A stretch of 64,000 nt of DNA from Clostridia bacterium (GTDB taxonomy: Bacteria > Bacillota_A > Clostridia > Oscillospirales > CAG-272). Each line of letters starts with the position of its first letter. Position 1 is the stretch's first letter. This document shows, piece after piece, positions 51,102 through 59,681 of the stretch. A program made the translations under genes and the position numbers. Location of the stretch: assembly GCA_017453335.1 (NCBI GenBank), contig JAFTKI010000049.1, positions 1 to 64,000 on the forward strand, given 5' to 3'. Under the pieces are notes generated by a model. It had not been told where the DNA came from. It was given only the letters and a program-made list of their open reading frames with translations, and ran no database searches.

Positions 51102-51844
51102 GCCCGATAGATCCTCCGAGAGCGTTCCGTCAGCTCCTTTGCATAGTAGAAATACCCGTAATAGCCAAACACCGACGCGCATTTTTCACACACAAAGGCG
51201 TAGTAACCGTCCTGCGGCGTGTGTGCTTCCAAAAGCGACTCGGCTTTTTTTGCGTAGCCGTCAATAAGCTCTGCGGCATCCTCCAAGCCAAGCTCACTTT
51301 CCGCAAGAGAAGCAAGATTGAGATAGGTGATCGCAATTTCAAGGTCGCCTGTTTGGCTCTGCTCCAGAATTGCGATCGCTTGTTGATAAAGCGCCCTTGC
51401 TTCCTTGAATCGCCCGACATCTACCAGTGCCAATGCCATATTGTTATAAAGACCTGCCAATCGATCGTCGCCCGCATCCAATTCGCGCTCATAGACCTCT
51501 TTTGCCGTTTCAAACAAGGGGAGTGCCTTGTCCGCTTTGCCGAATGCCTTATAGACGGTTGCGGCGTTGAGATAGGTGGTTGCCGCGCCCACTTGATGTG
51601 CAATTCCCGAGGCCTCGATCTTTGCAAGAGCGGCACTCACGCAGGCAAGTGCTTCGTCTTCCTTTCCAAGCTTGCGGTAAAGCCCCATCAGCTCGTTGCG
51701 CACCAAAAGCTCGGCACGGGTGTCGCCCTCGTTTATTGCTTCTGCAAGCCAATATACGAGGTGGCGCTCTGCCGAGTTGTAGTCATTTTTGTGCAGATAT
51801 TCATCTAACTTTGAAAGAATCCGATCCTTGGAAATACTGCTCAT
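51098..51844 (-). CDS. tetratricopeptide repeat protein
   Basis: A 248-residue all-helical protein with about five TPR motifs, such as AELLVRNELMGLYRKLGKEDEA, AATTYLNAATVYKAFGKADKALPLFETA and LAGLYNNMALALVDVGRFKEARALYQQA. No enzymatic domain is seen. It starts a minus-strand operon with DUF4037, MATE and PPOX genes and is likely a scaffold for the DUF4037 protein. Confidence 0.88.
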   Translation of the reverse strand: MSSISKDRILSKLDEYLHKNDYNSAERHLVYWLAEAINEGDTRAELLVRNELMGLYRKLGKEDEALACVSAALAKIEASGIAHQVGAATTYLNAATVYKAFGKADKALPLFETAKEVYERELDAGDDRLAGLYNNMALALVDVGRFKEARALYQQAIAILEQSQTGDLEIAITYLNLASLAESELGLEDAAELIDGYAKKAESLLEAHTPQDGYYAFVCEKCASVFGYYGYFYYAKELTERSRRIYRA

Positions 51845-51871
51845 GGTAACGCTCCTTTTGATTCTTTCTCT

Positions 51872-51900
51872 ATTGTATCACAAAAGGCTCGATTTGTCTA
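51872..51900 (-). promoter_or_regulatory. promoter of the TPR-DUF4037 operon
   Basis: On the minus strand TAGACA (51895-51900), 17-bp spacer, TACAAT (51872-51877). Confidence 0.75.
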
Positions 51901-51957
51901 CTGCTTTTGATGGAAAGATCAAAAAAGCTTCTTGTTTCCGAAAAAATAAATACCCTA

Positions 51958-51986
51958 TTGTTTTTTTGGGAAATGTATGATATAAT
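51958..51986 (+). promoter_or_regulatory. promoter of the alanine dehydrogenase-like gene
   Basis: TTGTTT (51958-51963), 17-bp spacer, TATAAT (51981-51986), divergent from the TPR operon promoter. Confidence 0.8.
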
Positions 51987-52086
51987 TTTTTTTGGGATAG
52001 AAACTTCGCAATTCTATTTTGAAGTATTGTTTGACCGAAAAATAAGGATACTATCGATAAATCTGTTTGAAAGAGAGGATCGTTTT

Positions 52087-53253
52087 ATGCGTTTTGGTAT
52101 TTTAAGAGATACAAAGGAAGGCGAATTCCGCGTGATCTGTACGCCGCGCGAGGTACGCAGTATCGTAGCGGCAGGACACGAGGTATGGGCGGAGACCAAT
52201 TGCGGTAAATACGCAGGCTTTCCAAACGAGGCTTATGCCCGGGCGGGTGCTAAGATCATTGACACCGCCGAGGAGGTATGGCAGCATTGCGACATGGTTG
52301 CAAAGGTGAAGGAATTTACCCCTGCAGAATATCCGAAGATGCGTGAAAATCAGATTTTGTTGGGATGTATTCATCCCGCAGGCAACCGTGAAGAGGTGGA
52401 TGCGCTGCTGTCTTCGGGTTGTATTGCCTTTACTGCCGAGGATACACACCGTTACGGTTCTCCCAACTGCGAGGCGGCAGGCAAGCAGGGGGCTTTGTTT
52501 GGGTTGGAATCCATGCTGACCATCAACGGCGGAAAAGGAAAATATGTTGGTGGCTTTGCGGGTGCTCCCGGCATGAATGTTCTGATCCTTGGCGGCGGCT
52601 TGGTCGGGCAGGGGGCTTTGCAGGTTTTGCACGCACTCGGCGCAAATTGTACGGTGATGGACATCAACGTTGGTGTTTTGCGTGATCTTTCCTACCGTTA
52701 CAACTCTCAGATCAACACGGCGATCTGTAACAAGGAGTCTATCGCCGCGCTGTTACCGCAAACCGATATGGTTCTCAACTGTGTCAAATGGCCCAAAACG
52801 CGAACCGATTTCCTGATCGATTGCGAAATGCTGAAGCTGATGGAGCCGGGCTCGGTTTTGGTTGATATTTCCAACGACAATCCGGGTGCGATCGAGAGCA
52901 GCCACGAAACGCATCACGATAATCCCCGATATGTTGTCAACGGAGTGGTGCATTACTGTGTTTCCAATATTCCGGGGGCCGTGGCACAGTCCGCATCGGT
53001 GGCGTATGCCGCAGTGATGCTTCCTATGATTCTGAGTATTCTGAACGACGGCGTGAAGGGCTGTTGTATCAAAAACGGCTTTTATCGCCGTAGTCTGACC
53101 GTATACAAGGGACTTTTGACGCATGAGGAAACCAGTGCGGTACAGAGTCGTCCATGGATTCGCCCCGAGGAGATTCTGGAGATCACCAATGAGGCTTTGG
53201 ATCCCGCGCCTCCCGCAACCACAACCCGTTCCAAGCTGTTTTATCAAAAATAA
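52087..53253 (+). CDS. alanine dehydrogenase-like protein (AlaDH/PNT family)
   Basis: A 388-residue protein with the alanine dehydrogenase/pyridine nucleotide transhydrogenase fold. The N-terminal part has GEFRVICTPREVRSIVAAGHEVWAE; the family's KVKEP loop reads KVKEF here. A clear NAD-binding loop LGGGLVGQGALQVLHALGA lies near residue 161, with VDISNDNPGAIESSHETHH downstream. Because the KVKEP and the usual active-site His segment (LHLA) are changed to KVKEF and CIHPAGN, alanine may not be its substrate. ATG at 52087 follows GAGAGGAT; a 60-codon longer frame lacks an RBS. Confidence 0.78.
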   Translation: MRFGILRDTKEGEFRVICTPREVRSIVAAGHEVWAETNCGKYAGFPNEAYARAGAKIIDTAEEVWQHCDMVAKVKEFTPAEYPKMRENQILLGCIHPAGNREEVDALLSSGCIAFTAEDTHRYGSPNCEAAGKQGALFGLESMLTINGGKGKYVGGFAGAPGMNVLILGGGLVGQGALQVLHALGANCTVMDINVGVLRDLSYRYNSQINTAICNKESIAALLPQTDMVLNCVKWPKTRTDFLIDCEMLKLMEPGSVLVDISNDNPGAIESSHETHHDNPRYVVNGVVHYCVSNIPGAVAQSASVAYAAVMLPMILSILNDGVKGCCIKNGFYRRSLTVYKGLLTHEETSAVQSRPWIRPEEILEITNEALDPAPPATTTRSKLFYQK

Positions 53254-53261
53254 GTATATCA

Positions 53262-53310
53262 AAAAAGAGAATGCCGCGATTGGAGTTATCCAATCGCGGC
53301 ATTCCGTTTT
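53262..53310. terminator. bidirectional terminator
   Basis: A perfect 16-bp stem GAATGCCGCGATTGGA/TCCAATCGCGGCATTC (53270-53305) with loop GTTA, with A/T runs at both ends, between convergent genes. Confidence 0.92.
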
Positions 53311-53522
53311 TATTTGTTTTCAGTCGGTTCACTGCTACCGTTTTGTGAGCAGCAGGAGCAGGAACCTCCGCATCCGCCGTTTTTTGTATGCGAGCCACAC
53401 GAGCCGCTGTCGGGACAGCCGATGCATTTTTTTCCGCTTTTCTTAGCTTTGATGATATAAGCGACCGCACCGCCAACGACCAAAGCGATCACAGCGATCA
53501 CGATCCAGTCTGTAAGTGTCAT
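53310..53522 (-). CDS. FeoB-associated Cys-rich membrane protein
   Basis: A 70-residue protein with one N-terminal transmembrane helix (DWIVIAVIALVVGGAVAYII, about 5-24), a basic patch (KAKKSGKK), and a Cys cluster (CIGCPDSGSC, then CGGSCSCC). This is the classic small partner found after feoB in Clostridia and likely takes part in ferrous iron transfer at the membrane. It lies 24 bp after feoB. Confidence 0.9.
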   Translation of the reverse strand: MTLTDWIVIAVIALVVGGAVAYIIKAKKSGKKCIGCPDSGSCGSHTKNGGCGGSCSCCSQNGSSEPTENK

Positions 53523-53546
53523 ATCGTTATACCTCCTATGTACAAT

Positions 53547-55865
53547 TTATGCGGATGCCTTGGAAAGTGCGTATTCTGCTTTCAATTGCTTGTTCTTTCT
53601 GATGATCAGCACTGTCAGAACTGCGGCAAAGATCGCAACGATCGCCCAACCGAGGATGGGCATCCAGATGGAACCGAAGTCGCGAGTGGTGAAGAGCATA
53701 CCGAAGAAGAAGGTCAAAAATCCTACCGAGTAGCCAACACCAAACTGCAAGCCGATTCCTGCAAAGAGCCACTTTTTGCTCTTGATTTCGGCGTTCATTG
53801 CACCGATCGCCGCAAAGCAGGGAGGAGTGAACAGGTTGAACATCAGGTAAGCAAGGGCTGCAACTGCGGTGATTCCAAAAGCACTTGCAACTGCATTTCC
53901 GCTTCCGTCGAGCATTGCGAGTTCATCCAAATCAAACATATTGGAAATTGCGAAGCAAACCGCAAGGGTACCAACCACGTTTTCCTTTGCGATAAAGCCC
54001 GTGATTGCGGCTGCGGCAAGCTGCCAAGCCAGAACACCAACGATGGGAGCAAAGAGATAAGAGAAGGGAGTCGAGATGGATGCCAGGATCGAGGTATGCT
54101 CCATACCTTCCTCCACCAACTGGAAGCTCCAGGTGAAGCTCTGCATCAACTGAACAACGAAGTTACAAACCAAAATGATGGTTCCTGCTTTTACGATGTA
54201 TGCCCAACCGCGCTGGCACATGGAAAGGAATGCTTTCCATACGCTGGGAGCCTTGTATTCGGGCAACTCAATGATAAAGAAGGATTTTCTGTTCTTATGA
54301 CCTGTCAGCTTGTTCACAAGCAACGCGCACAGGAAGATCAGAAGAATACCAACAAAATACATCAAGGGACCAACCCAAGAAGCATCTTGGAAGAATGCGC
54401 CTGCAAAAAGCGCGATTACGGGCATTTTTGCGCCACAGGGCATAAAGGGAGTCAACATAGCGGTTGCACGGCGCTCACGCTCATTACGGATCGTTCGTGA
54501 CGCCATAACACCGGGGATCGCACAACCGGTACCGATTACAAAGGGGATAACCGACTTGCCCGAGAGACCGACCTTCTTGAAGATGGGATCGAGAACAACG
54601 GTAACGCGAGCCATGTAGCCGCAATCCTCAAGCAGAGCCAGAAGAAAGTACATGACCATAACCAAGGGCAAGAAGCCAACAACGGCACCTACACCGCCGA
54701 TGATACCGTCAACGACGATCGAATAGAGCAGGGGACTTGCGTTTTCCATCAATCCGCCAACCCATTCGCCAAACATTTCGATAAGCGTTACAAGACCGGG
54801 GATCTCAATGTCATTGGAGTTGAAGGTGGAATCAAGCTCAGCATCTTCCAGCGAGATTGCAAGCTCATCCTCTTCAAAGCTGTATGTACCGAGTGTGGGA
54901 ATTGTGCCGTCATTCAAGATCACAGCACCTGCTTCTTCACCGTCGGCAATCGGAGAAAAGGTCAAGGAAGTGTTGCCGGATACCCATGTACCAACAAGAC
55001 CCTCATCGTCTTCTTCCGTGTTGGGATCATCTTGCTTGAAAAATTCCATTTCGGTCTGATTATATGTAACCGCAATCGAATCATCCTTTTCAAACACATA
55101 TCCTTCTGCGATCCAAGCACCCAGCCAGTTTTGCGAGATCTGGAACACAAGGAACATTACAACGATGAAGATCGGAATACCAAGCCACTTGTTGGTCAGA
55201 ACCGAATCCAGCTTATCCTGTTTGTTCTTTTCCTTGGTCAAAACCTTACGGGTTTCAACCTCTGCTACGATTTTGTTTACAAAGGAGAAACGCTTTCTGT
55301 CGGCTTCTTCAACCACCTTTTTATCGGTCAGATCAATATCGCCCTGCACATAAGGAGCTTTTTGCCCCTTGCCAACAAGCTCTACAGCAGCCTGAATTAC
55401 CGCATCCAAGCCCTTTGCAGAGGTGGATACCGTTTCAAGCACGGGACATCCAAGCTTTTCGGAAAGCCCCTTGGCATCGATCTTGTTTTCCTTTTTGGTG
55501 TTCGCATCGGTTTTGTTCAATGCAACCACAACGGGAATTCCAAGCTCCAGAAGCTGTGTGGTGAAGAACAGGCTTCGGCTGAGATTGGTAGCGTCCACGA
55601 TGTTGATGATCACATCGGGATGCTCATTCTTAACGTAGGAGCTGGTGATGCTTTCCTCCGAGGTGAAGGGGGACATTGAATATGCGCCGGGTAAGTCGAC
55701 TGCAATCAATTCCTCCGAGCCCTTGTAAAAGCTCTTCTTGATCTGATGTTCTTTCCGTTCAACGGTAACGCCTGCCCAGTTTCCAACCTTCTCGTTTCGT
55801 CCGGTCAGAGCATTGTACATGGTCGTTTTACCGCTGTTGGGATTGCCTGTCAAAGCAATTCTCAT
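53547..55865 (-). CDS. feoB: ferrous iron transporter FeoB with an extra extracytoplasmic insertion
   Basis: A 772-residue Fe2+ transporter. The N-terminal G-domain has G1 GNPNSGKT (7-14), G3 DLPG (57-60) and G4 NKTD (117-120). The GDI-like spacer reaches about 220, followed by the polytopic membrane domain with the two Gate motifs (VGFLPLVMVMYFLLALLEDCGYMAR and CGAKMPVIALFAGAF). Between the first membrane helix (about 227-244) and LIEMFGEWVGGLME, where most FeoB proteins have only a short loop, about 100 acidic residues (257-355) are inserted. This makes the protein roughly 100 residues longer than usual. All GTPase and Gate motifs are otherwise intact. Confidence 0.95.
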   Translation of the reverse strand: MRIALTGNPNSGKTTMYNALTGRNEKVGNWAGVTVERKEHQIKKSFYKGSEELIAVDLPGAYSMSPFTSEESITSSYVKNEHPDVIINIVDATNLSRSLFFTTQLLELGIPVVVALNKTDANTKKENKIDAKGLSEKLGCPVLETVSTSAKGLDAVIQAAVELVGKGQKAPYVQGDIDLTDKKVVEEADRKRFSFVNKIVAEVETRKVLTKEKNKQDKLDSVLTNKWLGIPIFIVVMFLVFQISQNWLGAWIAEGYVFEKDDSIAVTYNQTEMEFFKQDDPNTEEDDEGLVGTWVSGNTSLTFSPIADGEEAGAVILNDGTIPTLGTYSFEEDELAISLEDAELDSTFNSNDIEIPGLVTLIEMFGEWVGGLMENASPLLYSIVVDGIIGGVGAVVGFLPLVMVMYFLLALLEDCGYMARVTVVLDPIFKKVGLSGKSVIPFVIGTGCAIPGVMASRTIRNERERRATAMLTPFMPCGAKMPVIALFAGAFFQDASWVGPLMYFVGILLIFLCALLVNKLTGHKNRKSFFIIELPEYKAPSVWKAFLSMCQRGWAYIVKAGTIILVCNFVVQLMQSFTWSFQLVEEGMEHTSILASISTPFSYLFAPIVGVLAWQLAAAAITGFIAKENVVGTLAVCFAISNMFDLDELAMLDGSGNAVASAFGITAVAALAYLMFNLFTPPCFAAIGAMNAEIKSKKWLFAGIGLQFGVGYSVGFLTFFFGMLFTTRDFGSIWMPILGWAIVAIFAAVLTVLIIRKNKQLKAEYALSKASA

Positions 55866-55927
55866 TGTAAAATCCTCCAGGTGTTTTCTTTTATTTTCAT
55901 AATTTGAAAATCAAAATAAAAGCTTTA

Positions 55928-55943
55928 GTTAGCATATGCTAAC
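55928..55943. promoter_or_regulatory. palindromic iron-regulator operator before feoB
   Basis: GTTAGCATATGCTAAC is a perfect 16-bp palindrome. The same half-sites GTTAGC/GCTAAC occur before feoA at 56239-56254. They resemble DtxR/IdeR-family sites. Confidence 0.7.
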
Positions 55944-55950
55944 CGATGCC

Positions 55951-55981
55951 CAAAAAAATAATCCGTTTTGGATTATTTTTT
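55951..55981 (-). terminator. terminator after feoA
   Basis: AATAATCC-GTTTT-GGATTATT (55957-55977) with a T run on the minus strand, right after feoA, so feoA may be transcribed partly on its own. Confidence 0.7.
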
Positions 55982-56197
55982 TCAGCCGATGATAATTGCG
56001 GCTGCCAAATCGCTGTCGATATTATACCGACCGTCTTTGATGGAAATGGTACATCCGCTCTTGCGATGTGCGATCACCGTGATCGGCTCACCGCTGTAGC
56101 AACCCAGAGAAAAGAGAAAGGCATTCAGCTCTTCATCGTCTGTGTTGATCGCTTTGATGATGTATTCTTTTCCTTCTTCTGCACCACGCAAATCCAT
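55982..56197 (-). CDS. feoA: FeoA-domain protein
   Basis: A 71-residue SH3-like protein. The N-terminal strand LRGAEEGKEYIIKAI, the helix ELNAFLFSLGCYSGEPITVI and the final DGRYNIDSDLAAAIII match FeoA. It supports Fe2+ uptake by FeoB. RBS AGGAGAAGA lies upstream. It is driven by the promoter at 56262-56290, which overlaps an operator. Confidence 0.9.
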   Translation of the reverse strand: MDLRGAEEGKEYIIKAINTDDEELNAFLFSLGCYSGEPITVIAHRKSGCTISIKDGRYNIDSDLAAAIIIG

Positions 56198-56238
56198 GTT
56201 CTTCTCCTAACGATCATCAATCGTCCTTTTTTTCAGCA

Positions 56239-56290
56239 GTTAGCCTCCGCTAACCTCGTATATTATACCCTATAATAAGGAAAATGTCAA
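56239..56290 (-). promoter_or_regulatory. feoA promoter with iron-regulator operator
   Basis: On the minus strand TTGACA (56285-56290), 17-bp spacer, TATAAT (56262-56267). The operator GTTAGCCTCCGCTAAC (56239-56254) covers the expected start region, the usual site for repression by a metal-loaded DtxR-type protein. Confidence 0.8.
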
Positions 56291-56372
56291 TAGAATGTGA
56301 AGATTTTCTGAAAATTTGTATCTTTTGATCAAAGAACGAAAGAATATAACTCATCTTTCGTTGCTTTTAAAC

Positions 56373-56405
56373 AAAAACCTCCCGATCCGTTTGACAATCG
56401 GGAAG
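56373..56405 (-). terminator. terminator of the pfl operon
   Basis: On the minus strand CTTCCCGAT/ATCGGGAGG with loop TGTCAAACGG, then TTTTT, just after the pflA stop. Confidence 0.85.
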
Positions 56406-56407
56406 TC

Positions 56408-57157
56408 TTATTTGCTGTTTCGAACCTTTCGGATCTCTTGCAGAATGATCTCCTTGGCTTTTATCGCATCGGATTTGGAAAGCGGAGCAACGCCTTCCAA
56501 GGGATAGGGAATCCCCAAATTCCGATATTTGCCAACGCCAAGCGTGTGATAGGGAAGAACATCCAGCGCACGGAGATTGGAAAGCGATCCGATAAACTGT
56601 CCCAAACGGCGCAGATCATCGGGATCGTTCGTGTAGCCGTCCACCACAACATGTCGGATCCAAAGCGGGATCTTTTTTTTCTCCAGATATTTTGCAAACG
56701 CCAAAACCGAGTTGTTTGCATGACCTGTCAGGGTGCGGTGCTTTTCGGGATCGATCTGCTTGATGTCCAGCATCACTAGATCGGTCATATCCATCAAAGC
56801 ATCCAGCTTTTTGATATATTCGGTGTTGGTGGGGCTGTATGTGATGCCCGAGGTATCGATGCAGGTGTGGATCGACTCTTTTTTTGCCAGAGTAAAAAGC
56901 TCCAAAAGAAAATCGATCTGCAAAAGCGGCTCGCCGCCCGTTACCGTAATACCGCCCTTCGAATAAAAGGAACGGTTTTTACAGACCTCTGCAATCAGAT
57001 CGGCGGCATCTGTCTCGGTGCCGCCCCCGACACGCCAGGTGTCGGGGTTGTGGCAATAAAGGCATCGCATCGGACAGCCCTGCAGAAAGATGACAAACCG
57101 TATGCCCGGACCGTCAACCGTTCCAAAGCTCTCCGTGGAATGGATCCGCCCCTTCAT
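56408..57157 (-). CDS. pflA: pyruvate formate-lyase activating enzyme
   Basis: A 249-residue radical SAM enzyme that installs the glycyl radical on pyruvate formate-lyase. The 4Fe-4S SAM motif C-x3-C-x2-C is C28, C32 and C35 in GCPMRCLYCHNPDTW. The GGEP motif is in TVTGGEPLL. Its start codon shares one base with the stop of the glycyl-radical domain gene (TGATG). It is the third gene of the pfl unit. Confidence 0.95.
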   Translation of the reverse strand: MKGRIHSTESFGTVDGPGIRFVIFLQGCPMRCLYCHNPDTWRVGGGTETDAADLIAEVCKNRSFYSKGGITVTGGEPLLQIDFLLELFTLAKKESIHTCIDTSGITYSPTNTEYIKKLDALMDMTDLVMLDIKQIDPEKHRTLTGHANNSVLAFAKYLEKKKIPLWIRHVVVDGYTNDPDDLRRLGQFIGSLSNLRALDVLPYHTLGVGKYRNLGIPYPLEGVAPLSKSDAIKAKEIILQEIRKVRNSK

Positions 57158-57399
57158 CAGATCTTATCGTGGAAGGTTCGGGAAATGACCTCGTCCTGCT
57201 GCTCCTTGGTCAGCTTGATGAAGTTGACCGCATATCCGCTGACACGAACGGTGAGCTGAGGATATTTTTCGGGATGCGCTTGCGCATCCAAAAGTGTTTC
57301 TTTGGTGAATACGTTTACGTTTAAATGGTGTCCGCCCTTTTGAACATATCCGTCCAGAAGCGAAACCAGATTATCAATTTGCTGTTGAGTTGCTGCCAT
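57157..57399 (-). CDS. separate glycyl-radical domain of pyruvate formate-lyase
   Basis: An 80-residue protein matching only the C-terminal glycyl-radical domain of [31 protein letters not shown]-x2-PEKYPQLT, and RVSGYAVNF with radical Gly G55. It has its own RBS (AAAGGAGG) and start 20 bp after the stop of the large PFL gene, which lacks this domain. It is therefore a natural second chain of the enzyme rather than an added GrcA-type repair subunit, although sequence alone cannot exclude GrcA-like rescue. Confidence 0.85.
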   Translation of the reverse strand: MAATQQQIDNLVSLLDGYVQKGGHHLNVNVFTKETLLDAQAHPEKYPQLTVRVSGYAVNFIKLTKEQQDEVISRTFHDKI

Positions 57400-57419
57400 A
57401 ATAGGAACCTCCTTTAAAA

Positions 57420-59516
57420 TTATTGGTTGTCCAATCCCTCAAAGAGTGTGGGGGACGCACATGCGCCCGTGGAGCAATCGAGATTAATCTCGATGTCGCC
57501 TGCGAAGATCTGATCTTCCTTGCCAAGCGCGCCGGGAATGATCGAGAAGGTGTTGGAAATGCCGTCCTGCGCATCGCGGAAGGGCATTTTTGCAACCGAT
57601 GCAAGCGATGCGACAGCACCGTGAGAATCACGTCTGTGCATGGGGTTTGCGCCGGGAGCGAATGCCTCACCCTTCTTACGTCCGTCGGGCGTTGCACCTG
57701 TAGCCTTACCGTAAACGACATTGGACGTAATGGTCAGGATCGAGGTGGTGGGGATACTGTCGCGGTAGGTATGATTCTTGCGGACATGCTCCATGAAGCG
57801 GTGAACGACATCGTAAGCGATGGAATCCACGCGGTCGTCGTCGTTTCCGTATTTGGGGAAGTCGCCCTCTACCTCGTAGTCAACGGCAAGACCGTCCTTG
57901 TTGCGGATGACCTTTACCTTTGCATACTTGATCGCAGACAGCGAATCGGCAACCACCGAAAGTCCTGCAATACCGGTTGCAAACCAGCGTGTAACGTGCT
58001 TGTCATGCAGAGCCATCTGGATCTTTTCGTAGCAATACTTGTCGTGCATATAGTGAATGATGTTCAGCGTGTTGACGTAAACGCCTGCCAGCCATTGCAT
58101 CATTGCATCGTAACGCTTCATAACCTCGTCATAATCGAGATATTCGGAAGTGATGGGGCGATACTCGGGGCCAACCTGCTTGCCCGAAACCTCGTCTACA
58201 CCGCCGTTGATGGCGTAAAGCAGACACTTTGCAAGGTTTGCGCGTGCGCCGAAGAACTGCATTTCTTTACCAACGCGCATCGAAGATACGCAGCAGGCGA
58301 TAGCGTAGTCGTCGCCGTGGTGGAAGCGCATCAGATCATCGTTTTCGTACTGTACCGACGAGGTTTCGATCGAGATGCGTGCGCAGAAGCGCTTGAAGTT
58401 ATCGGGCAGGCGGAGAGACCAGAGTACCGTGAGGTTAGGCTCGGGAGCCGCACCGAGATTTTCCAGCGTGTGCAAATAGCGGTAGGACATCTTGGTGACC
58501 ATGTGACGGCCGTCGATGGCAACACCGCCGATCGATTCGGTAACCCACTGCGGGTCGCCCGAGAAGAGTGCGTTGTATTCGGGGGTGCGTGCAAATTTGA
58601 TCAAACGCAGCTTCATAATGAAGTGGTCGATCATCTCCTGCAGCTCCTCCTCCGTGAATACGCCTTCCTTCAGGTCGCGCTCGGAGTAGATATCCAGGAA
58701 GGTAGAGGTACGTCCCAAGGACATTGCCGCGCCGTTTTGCTCCTTCACGGCGGCAAGATAACCGAAGTAGAGCCACTGAATTGCCTCTCGGGTGTTGCGA
58801 GCGGGCATGGAAATATCATAGCCGTAGGAAGCTGCCATCTTTTTCAGATCCTCAAGGGCACGGATCTGCTCGGAAAGCTCCTCACGGGTACGGATCACAT
58901 CGGAGTACATTGCCGAGCGTGTGGTTTCCTTTTGCTCGACCTTGTCTTCAATCAAGCGGTCAACACCGTACAGCGCAACGCGGCGATAGTCACCAATGAT
59001 TCGTCCGCGGCCGTATGCGTCGGGAAGACCTGTGATGATATGGCTGGAGCGGCAGGCGCGCATTTCGGGAGTATATGCATCAAAAACGCCTGCATTATGT
59101 GTCTTTCTGTGAATGGTAAAGAATTCCTTTACATTGGGATCCAGCTCGTAACCGTTATCCTTGCAGGCTTTTTCAGCCATACGGATACCGCCGTAGGGCA
59201 TCAGAGCGCGTTTAAAGGGCTTATCGGTCTGAAATCCTACAATCTTTTCAAGATCCTTGTTCAGATATCCGGGGCCGTGAGAGACGATCGTAGAGATTGT
59301 CTTCGTGTCCATATCCAGAACACCGCCTGCCTCGCGCTCCTGCTGAGACAGATCCAGAACCTGATCCCAAAGCTTTTTGGTGGCCTCGGTGGGGCCTGCC
59401 AAAAAGGCTTCGTCACCGTCGTAAGGGGTATAATTGTGTTTGATGAAACTGCGGACGTTGATTTCTTTGATCCATGTGCCGCTTTCAAAACCGTGCCAAG
59501 CTTCGTATTGACTCAT
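57420..59516 (-). CDS. pyruvate formate-lyase large chain lacking the glycyl-radical domain
   Basis: A 698-residue protein, shorter than typical PFL (about 750-760). It carries the catalytic Cys pair CC at about residues 408-409 ([10 protein letters not shown]) and the conserved N-terminal barrel. After [17 protein letters not shown] and [16 protein letters not shown], the usual glycyl-radical segment is missing; the protein ends instead in a short acidic tail with a Cys pair ([18 protein letters not shown]). The missing domain is encoded next (57157-57399). ATG at 59516 is better spaced from AGAGGA than 59522. With PflA it makes formate and acetyl-CoA from pyruvate. Confidence 0.9.
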   Translation of the reverse strand: MSQYEAWHGFESGTWIKEINVRSFIKHNYTPYDGDEAFLAGPTEATKKLWDQVLDLSQQEREAGGVLDMDTKTISTIVSHGPGYLNKDLEKIVGFQTDKPFKRALMPYGGIRMAEKACKDNGYELDPNVKEFFTIHRKTHNAGVFDAYTPEMRACRSSHIITGLPDAYGRGRIIGDYRRVALYGVDRLIEDKVEQKETTRSAMYSDVIRTREELSEQIRALEDLKKMAASYGYDISMPARNTREAIQWLYFGYLAAVKEQNGAAMSLGRTSTFLDIYSERDLKEGVFTEEELQEMIDHFIMKLRLIKFARTPEYNALFSGDPQWVTESIGGVAIDGRHMVTKMSYRYLHTLENLGAAPEPNLTVLWSLRLPDNFKRFCARISIETSSVQYENDDLMRFHHGDDYAIACCVSSMRVGKEMQFFGARANLAKCLLYAINGGVDEVSGKQVGPEYRPITSEYLDYDEVMKRYDAMMQWLAGVYVNTLNIIHYMHDKYCYEKIQMALHDKHVTRWFATGIAGLSVVADSLSAIKYAKVKVIRNKDGLAVDYEVEGDFPKYGNDDDRVDSIAYDVVHRFMEHVRKNHTYRDSIPTTSILTITSNVVYGKATGATPDGRKKGEAFAPGANPMHRRDSHGAVASLASVAKMPFRDAQDGISNTFSIIPGALGKEDQIFAGDIEINLDCSTGACASPTLFEGLDNQ

Positions 59517-59553
59517 GTTCATCCTCTTTTCTTTTTATTACTTTTACGATCAT

Positions 59554-59582
59554 ATTATAACATAGTTTATCCTGAAAATCAA
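59554..59582 (-). promoter_or_regulatory. promoter of the pfl operon
   Basis: On the minus strand TTGATT (59577-59582), 17-bp spacer, TATAAT (59554-59559). Confidence 0.85.
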
Positions 59583-59681
59583 TCATACAGACTCACAAAT
59601 TGATTGGTTTTTTATGAAAAAAAATCATACTTTTGACGAAAAAGCTTCATAAGGAATGCCAAATCAGTGGTGATTTACCGC

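Noticed and set aside
57157..57399. Reading the 80-residue gene as a GrcA-type spare part beside a complete PFL.
   Set aside because: The neighbouring large chain lacks the radical domain, so the small protein supplies it; GrcA-like rescue cannot be the only role.
57423..59603. A 726-codon plus-strand frame opposite the pyruvate formate-lyase gene.
   Set aside because: The minus strand encodes PFL with its catalytic motif; the antisense frame has no domain.
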